64,000 nt of DNA. Origin: Phycomyces blakesleeanus NRRL 1555(-) (lineage: Eukaryota > Mucoromycota > Mucoromycetes > Mucorales > Phycomycetaceae). This document shows, in pieces, positions 47,310 through 58,272 of this stretch. Position numbers and translations under genes: made by a program. Within the stretch, counting starts at the first letter, position 1; each line of letters starts with the position of its first letter. Location: positions 2,216,269 through 2,280,268 of the forward strand of contig NW_017265136.1 of assembly GCF_001638985.1 (NCBI RefSeq). Direction: 5' to 3'. A model generated the notes under the pieces. It ran no database searches and had not been told where the DNA came from. It was given only the letters and a program-made list of their open reading frames with translations.

Positions 47310-48187
47310 AGCTCTATGTGTTACTAGAATAAAAGAAATAAGCTAGGAAATTATTATTATTATTGGAAGCCTCAGGCAGATACAAAGGTAAATTGTTCCA
47401 CCGAAATTCACTCAAGACCAGGGTCCAAATATCGACAATAATACGATACAGTCATGACCGATATCAACCAAGACTTTTGATAGCCAGAATACGCACTACT
47501 GGTTTGATTTTGGAGGTGGAATAACAGGGTCGATTTTTTTCTCAAAAAAAAAAATAGAGAGACAGACAGACAATAACTACATATTGGTTTTGTCTTTTTG
47601 TTGATAGGAATAACACAGGCACATCTATACACCCGGAATGACATGTCATTTAAGAGCATGTATATCTATACTTGCTCACCCATTCACTTACTTGCTCACC
47701 CTATCGTACACTAATACACAAGTCTATTTTAGGGGGACTTTCCTTTTAATTCTATATTTTAAATATGTAGGTCTTGTAAAGGCTCCTGACTTATTTCCTT
47801 TAATGAATACATATATGTGTATGAATTTTGTACAAATAGTGTTTGTTTGTGAACTTACTGTATCTAATAAACCTACGTTATTTTATACTATAGCTTTTTA
47901 TTGATCCATCCTTGCTTAAAGGCTCTTGTGAAATGATTAGTATATACAGTTATGTATTTCTCTTTATTGAATCAGCAATTTGCTTAATTGGTAGTAATAT
48001 TGTCATGTTTATTTAATGCATCGAATATATATTGTTCAGTAAGTCTGATCTTATCATTTTCTTTTTTTTTGTGATATATGCTCTGCTCATTACAGCTGTC
48101 TATAGACACAGCTAAGGTCCTGTCACAAATAATCATGTTTATTAGTTACTTATAACCGTGCTTGAGATTAAATGCAAAAGGCATGAT

Positions 48188-48866
48188 TTATTTTATACAG
48201 ATCTTAAACTTTGATGTGTTAAATTCATTGATGTCCAGAAGGCATAGTTCTCTGATCTTTTGTTTTACAAAAAAAAAAGCTTGTAAATTTTCTCGGATAT
48301 TCGGTTTGTTTGTGAGTCCATCTCCAAAGACAATTAAGGGAACCTTAGAAACGTCTCCAATTCTAAGCATACGTAGATTAGTATTTCGGTGATAACTTAA
48401 ATAATTTAAAGTGAAATAGGATACAAACAGTAATCGATTGACTTATTACCTTGGATGGACAGTCTGATGTGCAATCCCAAGCTTCAGTCTATTTTTTTTT
48501 ACTTTGTTGATCCATTTATAAGGTTATTGTAGCTATTATTCGGAGTCTACTGTCTACTTTTAAAGCTTTTCCAATATATTTTAGCTACCATGAAATTTTA
48601 AAACAAATAAGATAGGAATATTAGCTACGACGTATTGGATATGCCGTATAAACTGCTATCTTAATGTTGTTTTTTACGGGCGTAGCATTTGTTTCAATTT
48701 ATTTGATCTCCAAAGTCACTTTTCTTGCATCTTCATTTCTCATCCGTTGAACCCTATCAGATACATGGTAGCATTCTTTGGTTGTTAATCGTATTGCGCT
48801 ACCATCACAATTATAGGAGTCGAAGGCATCTCTTTTCCCAGGATCCACTCCGTAACTTTCTCGACA
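48188..48866 (-). pseudogene. TnpB/Fanzor-like RuvC nuclease relic
   Basis: Minus-strand reading gives a degenerate but ordered set of motifs. YGVDPGKRDAFDSYN (from about 48854) resembles RuvC-I of TnpB/Fanzor-type proteins (D-P-G). It is followed by LTTKECYHVSDRVQRMRNED and a frame with several stops. After a frame change, VPLIVFGDGLTNKPNI and LLDINEFNTSKFKIC (48370-48188) resemble the central and C-terminal part, where intact members have a T-S-K-x-C-x-x-C zinc motif. Only one Cys remains here. Several stops, a frame change and a truncated zinc motif make it a dead copy. I recognise this by motif order from eukaryotic TnpB homologues; no search was possible. An unrelated transposase with an RNase H-like fold is the alternative. 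The element ends were not found. Confidence 0.45.
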
Positions 48867-51001
48867 TTAAAGTCATTTTCCATGCGCTTAAAAAAATCGA
48901 ATGGATCGGTTGTAGTCCGTCTTGCAAACAGTACCCTGCACTTATAACCATCATTGTAGACCGAGTTTAAGAATATATTGCACTATTTGCTTGAGAGATT
49001 AATCACAGTTTCTATAGCATTACTTTTGAACCTTTTCTTTAAAGAAAATGATCAAGTGAACAAATAATCGTCTTGTATAATGAACAGATGGTTCGTTTTG
49101 TGCTTTCTACAGAGCTTGATCGGACAAAAGTTTAACATCTTCTCTTTAGACTAGTTGAGGAAAACAATACAGACATTCTCAGGAGTATAGGCTTTTACCG
49201 CTGCCTTTTGATTTGTTGTTGCTCAGGCAGCTGTACATAAATACTTAAGAGGTATATTAAGGCTGAAAATAGTTGCTTGAGGATCTCTCTAAAGGGTGGC
49301 TCTGGTCACCGGGATACTAGGTAGTTTATTGCGGATTGGTGTGAGCTTTTAAATTTAGAGACGCTAAAAATCGAGGCATTGTAATAGTCTTGTTTTCTGA
49401 CAATATTTAATCTGGTCTTTAGAGAGAAGCTGGTGGTCTAATCAGTAAATTGTCCAGTAAATGGCTGTGTGCAATATTCTTTATTGCAGTTACAAAAAGA
49501 TCCTAAAATTCAATTTAGGTTTATGTATGTATGTATGTATGTATGTATGTAGATAAATAGAAAAATTATTACTCTGAAATTTGCTCTTTTTATATAAATG
49601 AAATAACTGGCTATCGTATTTTCAAAGATTTCCACATTATAACTGTTATATTTGGTCACAATCGCCTTGAATACAGAAAATAATACCATTTAAGCTGATG
49701 GTAGGATTGAACCTGTTAGTTTGAATCAGATATGTGTACATTGTCCGAATATGATACAATCTAGAGCATTTTTTTTGCGATGCTTCTATTGTTAAACGGT
49801 AATAGAACACTGCAAACTGGATACCAGAAATATCACTCAAATAAATCATTTGGTAAATCTGAAACAGCTCATAGGACATATTAACTGATAAAAAGTTGAG
49901 CTCTATATACAACTTTATGCAAGAAATGGCGATAACAAAATAATTCTGTAAAGAATATGTTGTATGAAAGCATTATTTGACATAAGGGGCTCAAGGGTAA
50001 TAGTCAAGGTATACCGTTAATATAAGCCAGATTCATGAGTTACTAGTTGTAGTAAGGTGGTGTCCTAATTTTAAAAGATAAAACGTCTTTTAGTTGAATG
50101 CCCTTGAGATCCTATGACTTGTAGATCATTATAGCAGCAGCTTCATCCGGTTTATCTGTTCTTGACACACGAGGAGCTTTCTTTTTTATCTTTTCGCTCT
50201 CAACTCGTCAGGACGATCTTTTCATCCTAAAGAGTAAAATAATTATAAGCAATACTTTCTTGCACAATATGCATATTACACTTTGATAAATGTTTCTTAA
50301 TTTATTCATTCTTCTCCTAAGGTACAGTGTTCTTGTTCGTCTGTTTTTTTTTTTGCTTTTTATTACGAATCGACGTTTCTACTCCTGGATATAGAAAAGA
50401 GCCGCATCATAAATATTCGGAAATAATAATAATAAGTAAAAGTGCTTAATTAGTGAATACTTGATTATACCTTGTATTGCAAACTTGAGCAACATGTCAT
50501 CGTATATGGTGCATTGTTTGTAAACCTCTTAACATTTTATCAATAGTTTGATACTTAAAGTTTTGGTTTCAATTTAAAAATATAAAAACGCAAAACTTAT
50601 TTTCAGACAAAAATAAAAGAAAATCAAAAGTTAATAACAGAACATGAAATCTTATTAAATTTTGAGTAAATTAAAACCAAAGTATCTCATTAAAATAAAT
50701 ACTTGATTTTGTTCAAATTCTATTCTACTTACTGATCACACTAATAAATTTAGCTAATTCGTGGCAGATTCAGTCAGAACTTGATTGGCAGAACTATTCC
50801 TTTTTATTCAAGCAACAGCTAAAATATAATACGAATGTAAATTGTTTGTTGAAGAAAGAAATAAAAACGAAGAATGCGCTGACATCAATTTAACTAAATA
50901 ATTGGCAAAAACAATAATATAATCAAGACTTAATATTTTGTTATTTATTTATTTATTTATTAAAAGAAAAGAGAAAAGGTGTAGCGCTCACACGGAATAA
51001 C
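48867..51001. other. Gene-poor AT-rich region
   Basis: Contains a (GTAT)n tract near 49522-49550. At 50110-50225 there is a minus-strand stretch reading KKKAPRVSRTDKPDEAAAIMIY, a coherent basic peptide that could be a fragment of a decayed gene; nothing extends it. A TTCAATCCTACC stretch near 49700 resembles a tRNA B-box but no cloverleaf forms. No gene is called. Confidence 0.45.
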
Positions 51002-51730
51002 TTAGTTTAGCATTGGGAGAATAGCATCCCTGTACTCTTTGCTAACATATTTAGTAATTTCTTCTCGAGTTAACCAGCCAAAGTCAATTATCTCTTGCTG
51101 GTCTGGCTGGCATTGTCCTGACACCCACTCGGCACTTATGAAATTAACCTAGGAGTTTCTTAATAATGAAAATAACAATACATGTCTTTTGTTTTTCTTT
51201 GTTTTTTTTTTGGATACTCTCATTGTAGTATTCTGTAATAGACACACCTTTGCTCCAACGTATTTCTTCGACCGCTTCTGTGACAAAATAAACTCTACGG
51301 GGAACCGGTACTTGTAGGCTCCAATTATGTCCTTCGTATTAACCTTCACCTTTAGATCGGACCCACACTCTTCTTTAAGCTCTCTAAGCGCTGCTTCGAC
51401 TACTGTTTCCCCTGGCTCGGACCCGCCCTGTGGAAACTGCCAGGCATGATCCTTTCGCGGTTTCTTGATTAGTAAATAAAGACATTCTTGTGGTCTACGA
51501 GTAATTTCATGAATCTCTGTTTCAATGATCACATTGTCTTTCGTGCTTAACATTGGATGTCTCTTTAGAATGATTCCTGCCACAGATCGATACAATTCTA
51601 CTGAATCCTCAAGATTTGAAGTTTGTGTGTGAATAAACTTTGATTTTGATGCTGACATGGCGTGTCTTTGGTTCATTGTCTGTCTGGGAGATAATAAGCA
51701 AAGACTTGATGACCACAATAATTTATTCAT
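51002..51730 (-). CDS. Mitochondrial Nudix-domain protein, probable large-subunit ribosomal protein mL46
   Basis: Exons 51730-51248 and 51148-51002, phase 0, 209 residues. The N-terminus is a mitochondrial presequence-like stretch (MNKLLWSSSLCLLSPRQT). The Nudix box is complete: G-G-S-E-P-G-E, seven residues, then REL-KEECGS. The C-terminal tail FGWLTREEITKYVSKEYRDA resembles the conserved end of mL46 (yeast Mrpl17), a mitoribosomal protein with a Nudix fold. In many mL46 proteins the Nudix box is degenerate, so an active mitochondrial Nudix hydrolase is the alternative. No gene lies within 2 kb downstream. Confidence 0.78.
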
Positions 51731-53466
51731 ATATAGTCAGTATCAGGTCAGTTTAGAAAACAATAAAAGGGGGGACGGAGAGATAGAAAGATGGTCCTGT
51801 TAGAGCATCCACAGCGGTCTGTGTAAATTTAACAAGAATGTTAATTTAGCTAGAAAATTTAGATTTTTTCATCTCCAGCGGATTGCTTAACTAAAAGTTT
51901 TAACTGATTATTTGTCGATAATAATTACCGGCTTTTTAAATTTAACAATTCACAAAAACATCCAGGGCTTTTTTTAAATACACTGCTAATTTTACCAAGA
52001 CCACTATGGATGGTGTACACCACCACAGAAATTAGAAACCAAATATGGTAGTGTATGGTACCCAAGCAATATAATTGGCCTAGAGATTTTTTCTTTGTGT
52101 AATTTTGTAAGTTAAATCTTTTCTCTTCCAAATAAAGGAGAAAAAAAGCTTTGGTTCTACTTCAAACCTTTCTGATCAACAAAAAGCTGCTCAAGTAAGA
52201 CAAAGCATTGAATAAGGAAATTCGGAGGTTGTATTGAGCAATGAAAAAGAAATTCTGTTAAAATTCGGCAAAGGCAATGATTTTCAGCATATAAAACAAC
52301 TTTATCGAAATTTCAAACAAAAAATATACGATTTTTTTTTGTTTCTTATATAATACTAGTAAAAAATGCCTAACACAAGTAATCTTCTAAGACAAAACTC
52401 AACTCAATTAAGATATAAAGATATATACATATTTTTATTAATAAGTTACAGCTGTATCTTCAATTATTTATTATTAAAGTATATCTCTTTAATTTATAAA
52501 AATAAGGCAAACCAAGAGAGAATGACTTAGCATTTTTTTTAAAATATTTCTGTGAGATGCGATATTAGTATTAAAAGCCAGTAGACCAATGAGAATTTTT
52601 TAAATCGATTTTGAATAAGTGTGGGATTACATCCTTCGTGTTGTTTCTTACTCTACTTTACTGACAAAAGTTTGTTAATTACGTGCGTTTACATCTAGTA
52701 ATTATCTTTATAGGAAATATGTCTGTGTACTCTTGTTTTTGAGGTATGTATAATATAAGAGAAGTACTTTACTATGTGATGCAGTTATTCATCTCGGGCC
52801 TCATTTGTTGACAATTAGTTTTTTCATCATCTGGTCAAAATGAGTTAAGAGGTAATAACTGCACGCCTAGTTTACAAAGTAATTGAATACTAATAACCTT
52901 TTATTCATTTCAACTTGTAGAGATTCAAATTTTTATGAGATGCTTCTTGGTAAAGGCAAAGGTAAGCTTTTATTTAACTTATTTTTTAAGCTTGAAATAC
53001 TCATTACATTTATATTTTATTAGGTTATTTTTGTATTCAAGAATCATGAGTGATATGGATTTTCTGCCTTTTTGTTTAGCTTAGAACAACTAGATTCAAT
53101 TTATTGTATATTTCTGCCTATAAGTTATATAAAATAACTTGACATTTTTTCTACTTTGAAATAAAAAATAAAAGCCATTTATTTGAAACAGAATTTATTT
53201 TGAACCATTTTTAATATTTTGGAAAATGCATTTTTAAATCCGTGATTTATTTCGACTAGAAACTATTGCAAAAATTTGTTCATTCATATATGGTAAAGAA
53301 ATGAACATGTCTACTCTGACACCCTTTTGGGAATAGGATTAAATAAGAAATTTCTCTGGTGGTGTAAATTATCTCTTTTAAATGTGGCTTTTTTATTTTA
53401 CATAATTATTTTAGTTACACATACTACTGTGGATGTTATTATGTTCTAAATTGGAGAGTTTATTAA
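51731..53466. other. AT-rich intergenic region before the CACTA element
   Basis: Contains TTAGAGCATCCACAGCGG at about 51800 and a related CATCTCCAGCGG at about 51870, matching the start of the element at 27994. Otherwise AT-rich without coding signal. It ends with the TAA target duplication at 53464-53466. Confidence 0.55.
51799..51895. repeat. Dispersed repeat end (TTAGAGCATCCACAGCGG)
   Basis: Differs at one base in 18 from the sequence opening the MITE-like unit at 27994. A second, imperfect direct copy of the motif follows about 70 bases later. The element's other end was not found. Confidence 0.45.
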
Positions 53467-53839
53467 CACTACGGGAAAAAAAGGGCGTTTTTTGTAATTG
53501 TGACTTCATTTTTGGCTTATAATAATTAAAAAATAGCCAAAAATGCAGAAAGAAATAAGAAAATCTCTGTTTTTGAAATAGCTGATAAAAAGCAAATTGA
53601 CTATCTATAATTAGATCTCAGAGGAGACAAAAGTACATTTTAACTACAGATTTTACATTTTTAGCATGTATAGATTGAAATAGAGAACTATTAAAAGTCA
53701 GAGGTAAAAGACAAGGAAAATACCTAAACTTTCTGCTGCAAAGATGAAATTTGTTAAGACAATTTGAAAAAAAATGTATTACAATAAAAAAAGACAAATT
53801 AAAGGTCTCTATATTGACTAAGATTTAATTTTGGGCTGC

Positions 53840-56800
53840 GATTAAGTTCTGACCACACTATATATTTTGTTGTTGTTGTTGTTGTTGTACTGCCCATTGC
53901 ATCTGACACCACAAGACCAACCAACTCCTTGACGTCCACCAGGTGGACTACCTTCAGTTTGAGCTAATCATTTACTACCACTGGAATGCCATTGTATAAT
54001 ACAGTGCTATATATCAGTACCAAAACAAGGGGCCACCTTTTACCAGAATTCTCATGTTTGAAGAAAAAAATTACTTTTCCAAAGTCTTTTGCCATGGGAG
54101 TGTATTGGCAACATACATTTGCGAACAGATCGACTTGGACCTGAAGACGAACGTGATGTACCTCTTAATGTTTTTTGGGAAAATGAGGAGTCAATCACAC
54201 AGCCATTAATAAAAGCTTTGCAGCTAGATATTATAGCTGGTTCAATTGTCCTGCATTCTACCCCCTTTGATCTATAAAAGTCTCAAATAAGAATTGGAAG
54301 AAAAGAAATGTCTTCAAAACTGTCTGTTGTATCCAACATAATCGTAGATTTAAATTAAAAGTACAGACACTCAATAAATATGCACATTGAGTTACCGACA
54401 ACTAGTAACGATACTAAAAGATATACCTTCCCTTATACAAGAAAATTACGTAAAGAACATACTAAGACAAATACTAAGACTCTAGTCAATAACACTAAAA
54501 ACATAAGAACTAAATCATAGAAGATAATGGTAGAGAAACAGACATTACATGATATCATCATATCATCACCAAGCTAAATACAATGTCTATATAAACGCAC
54601 AATACTAATAGCAATAGAACAGCATCTCTTTTCTGATTCTTTCACTTCTTCTAATAAAACAAAGTCTCACCGTACTCTCATCTGCACTTGTTTTATTTTA
54701 TATCTTATTTTTACCTCATACATAACACTGTCATCAATTGTTTTATATTCTAAAGGTCCTCAGAACTTGATATTGGAATCTGCATCAGCACACTCGCCCT
54801 TGCTAGTAATTGGCCAACCAGCAGACATATCTTCGTACTGTAATACAACACCTCTCTGTTTGCCTCCTTCAGAATCAGTCAACAATTGCCGTATACGAGC
54901 CAGCCAGACTATTATGTTTCCAGCATTCATGCCAATTGCCAAATTGCTTTTGATGGTGCAAGAGTACTTGCCAATAGCACGCTCTACTGATCTTGTACTG
55001 TATGCACGTGAAGAACCAAAGGCACCAATTATATTGGGGTAATGTTGTAAAAGATTCTGGTTGATGGTAAAGACCGTTATTTCTATTTTATCCTTTTGAT
55101 GAAGGTCTTTGAGATATATGTTCCATGATTGTAATTTTCTAGAAGAAAATTATAAGTGGCAAAAAAAAAACACTGAATCTTATTAAACATATCTTTTTAT
55201 AGAGGTTTGTTCCTCTGCTGATAACTTCTAGCTCATGAGTAAGTTACAAGCTTACACAAGTCCAAGCAATGCTTTTCTGGCAGTTATATCTCTTACACGC
55301 TCAGCCACCAGTGTAGGGACAATGAAGAGAAGGAAGTCAGCTCAATCTACAGTCTTGAAGTATACACTGTACTTGGATACATTTCTTCAAGAGCTATGAA
55401 ATGCTGTTGGAACTGTTTTTCTTGTTGCTGCCATTGCCACGCCAATTTCTTTAAGTACATTGGCAGGAAGAAACAGAGAGTGTTTAATTCTATACTTTTC
55501 ACTAATAAGTCCTCAGACCTGTTTGCCTATTCCATGGCAAAGGCCATGCATCTTGTCAAAGGTAAAAAAGAGCGGGCCCATGAATGATGCCAGTGAAGAA
55601 AGAGGAGATTGTTCTACAAGACCCTTGCTAGACTAATTTTCTGGATCAAAGTTTTGGAAGCTTTCCAAAGTGCGCATAGTGGTGTCTGGCAAAGATCTAA
55701 AATATTGGCCACGGCCAGGAGTTTGGCCCACAGCATTACAGATTTGACAGCCACTTTTACTCATATGGCCAGTGAGACATGCCAGTCTTGCCACTGCCAG
55801 AATATCATCAGTTACCATGAGGATATGAACCTTTGTGCAGATGGTAAGAGTTGAGGTCACAACAACCATTCCTTCCTCCTGGAGTACCTTGAGGTCTGCC
55901 AAGGTTGGCTTCAAAAATGACCAAAATTCAAGTGGTGCGGAAGGACCTGAGATCATTGCAATTTGCAACATCCAGCTTTTCTCATAACGGACCATTGGAG
56001 AAAGATTAAGAACTGTGGCATGCAGAATAGTAATCGAACCGGGGACGTTATGGGGCGCAAATCCATTGACAGACAAAGAAATTGCAACATCATTTTCACC
56101 AGAGAAAAGATGTTTGATTGACTGGTATGCGTGCCTGTCAAAAATATCTGCCTTTTGCTCATAACTGTGGTGGTATAACATCTCGTGTCTGATACTACTG
56201 TTGGCCAAAGAAAGGGCAATTTGCCTGGTCAAAGAAATCTGGACCATGGTTTTCTCAGCAATGGGCATACCGTCCTTATCCGTTTTGTTGCTTTTGTAGC
56301 AAGCTTCACCACAATGTTTGCAAGCAACCTCCTCTGCCTTGTTAAATATCATACATCCGCTTTGGCAGACGTCATACAATGTTTTCTCTACACCAGAGAA
56401 ACACTTCAAGAGCTCCTTTCCCAGGTATGGTGTACACACTCTGTACATTATCTCGGTTGACATCCCCAGAATGCTGTTGAGATGCACAGCAAGCTTCTCG
56501 TGAGCTTGATAGGAAATGCTGAAGTCATTGATGATTCTAATGAACTCCAGGTTCTTTGCATCATTGTTGCTTGGGACAGGAGAAGGTTGGCTGAAATCGA
56601 AAACCACAGGTGAGGTGGCACTTTTGCTTCCATCCATATCAACTGATTCTTCCATGTTGCTCTCATATTCAATATCGTACTTTAATTAAGAAAAGAGCAG
56701 TTAGTATTATGTACTTATATATACATGTATATCTTACCATGGGCTCATCAAGGTCAGTGTTGTTGCTAATGTCACTGATTTCATTGCTAATCATGTTTGT

Positions 56801-57084
56801 GTTCTCTCTGTTTGTTTAAAGCATTGATATTGTTAATACATAGTCTATCTTTTTTTTATTTTCTATTTTTCTTAAACTCACTCAAGCATCAAGCTAGAAA
56901 TTGCTGGTAACATAAACTGGCTTGACTCAGAAGAGGAGTCATCTTCTGATACTTCACCATTCATCATAGCTTTCAGTATCTTTCCGAGGTATAGCTTTTG
57001 ACATGTCACAGCAATTGCTTTATTGCTGTAATGTGTATGGCATAATTGACATTCATAGGGAAGGAGGTTTGTAATAGAGGACAT
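53840..57084 (-). pseudogene. Tnp2-type CACTA transposase, decayed
   Basis: Starts at 57084. Exon 57084-56882 encodes a Cys/His motif (ECQLCHTHYSNKAIAVTCQ). An in-phase mini-exon near 56808-56737 and a long exon from about 56679 follow. The Tnp2 core reads SLSVNGFAPHNVPGSITILH, then NLSPMVRYEKSWMLQIAMISG, PLEFWSFLKPTLADLKVL and, 50 residues on, LACLTGHMSKSGCQICNAVG. After FDPEN there is a TAG at 55633; the frame then continues through GLVEQSPLSSLASFMGP, LHGLCHGIGKQ-like sequence and further stops to about 53840. At least four stops replace Trp or Gln codons that are intact in the second copy. The usual first catalytic Asp (V-D-G-F) reads V-N-G-F. Transposase of a cut-and-paste element; inactive here. 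Confidence 0.85.
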
Positions 57085-57436
57085 TTTTAGAAAAGTGGAA
57101 TAGATAACTTTAGATAAGTAAGAATAGAGACAATTGAGTTATGGATGCAAACTTCTGTATTTAATTGTTTGAAGACAATGATGGCATAGACAATTCAAAT
57201 AACATCCAAAAGTCCAAAAGAGTGATAAAATATGATATATTGTTATTACAGCTACTTTACAAATAATAACTCTCATTAAATCAATATATTTGCACAAAGA
57301 TTATAAATTTAATAAAAATAACAAAAAAAAACATTCCTTTCTCTTTCCCCCCTTTTTCATATCAAACCCATATTCCTCACTTTTTTTTATAATTATGAGC
57401 AATATAGATTATTCAATTTTTCAGCTATTTTAGAAT

Positions 57437-57980
57437 ATGCAAGAAACACTTCTTGCCTTGGAAAAAGGCCAACAAGAACTTCAAAAAGGTCAACAAGAAC
57501 TTCAGAAGGAGCAAGAAAAGATACGTCTAGAAATTTTTGATATGCACAAAAAAATGAATGGCCAAACAATTCCAGAGACAACTCCAGTCCATAATGTAAG
57601 AAATCATAAAAGAATATAAAGCATACAAACTAATATAATATCATATATAATATTGGTGGGCCAATTCCAAGACCAGTTTCAAATATAAAGGCCATAACTT
57701 TGAGACATATATACAAAATGATGGGCCAAGATCTTGGGGTCCAACTAAGCAAAGAAAACAAGGCAACACTCAACACTTGCACCCGTCTTGTCTGTGATAA
57801 ATTGACTCTAATGCATTCCGTATAAGCTCTAGGACCAAATCCAAGCTGGAGCTCCATATCCCAAGAAGACAAGAACTACATGTGCACCAGGCATGCACTT
57901 TTACTCAAAAGAAATGGCATAGAATTTATCAGATGTCACAAGAACTGGGCATTCATTACAAAAATTAGTCAATTATGAAA
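57437..57980 (+). pseudogene. Second CACTA frame: coiled-coil protein with conserved tail, decayed
   Basis: Transcribed away from the Tnp2 gene, with about 350 bases between the starts. The first exon (57437 to a GT donor at about 57597) encodes LEKGQQELQKGQQELQKEQE, an amphipathic heptad-like coiled coil. Downstream, from about 57655, an open stretch reads ITLRHIYKMMGQDLGVQLSK and TCTRLVCDKLTLMHSV. After one TAA it continues ALGPNPSWSSISQEDKNYM and RNGIEFIRCHKNWAFITKI, ending about 57980. The composition and length of this second stretch look like a real protein. Exact splicing could not be settled because phases clash. I do not recognise the family; by analogy with TnpA of plant CACTA elements it may bind the subterminal repeats (inference). 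Confidence 0.5.
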
Positions 57981-58121
57981 AAACCCTAAAAAGCGACAGT
58001 AAATTATAAGTCTATGCCTGGTGGATACTATAAAGTAGTATATTAATTATGAATAAAATGTGTAGTAAATAAAAAAATATATGGCCAGTAAAATTTGTAT
58101 ATAATTAACTATTCTTAGTAT

Positions 58122-58272
58122 AACAACCAATAAAACATTCTTTATAAAACATATCTCTGTTACAACAACCAATAAAACACTTTTTATAAAATCTACTTCT
58201 GTTACAACAGCCAATAAAACATTTTTATAAGATTTACTTCTGTTGCAGCACCCAATAAAATCATTTTATAAG
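58122..58272 (+). repeat. Subterminal tandem repeat, about 42 bp x 4
   Basis: Four diverging units beginning AACAACCAATAAAACA, each with TTTATAAAA and ending in CTGTTAC. They lie about 390 bases inside the right CACTA terminus. Subterminal repeat arrays are the usual binding region of the accessory protein in CACTA elements. Confidence 0.75.

Larger units (their letters stand above)
43626..48189. other. Gene-poor AT-rich region
   Basis: Long intergenic stretch upstream of the MFS transporter. Contains many (TA)n, (ATT)n, (TTTC)n and (CAAA)n tracts. The CT/GA-rich stretch near 45066-45090 and 45180-45250 gives spurious frames. The only small frame worth listing is 47017-47229. I see no tRNA or rRNA signature. 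Confidence 0.55.

Noticed and set aside
49690..49760. Possible tRNA (GGTTCAATCC B-box-like sequence on minus)
   Set aside because: The T-arm bases beside it do not pair and no A-box or acceptor stem is found at the right distance.
50110..50225. Minus-strand peptide KKKAPRVSRTDKPDEAAA as a gene
   Set aside because: Coherent over about 35 codons only, bounded by stops and without flanking exons; kept as a note within the intergenic entry.
58122..58272. CRISPR-like repeat array
   Set aside because: Repeats are contiguous without unique spacers, diverge from each other, and the genome is eukaryotic.
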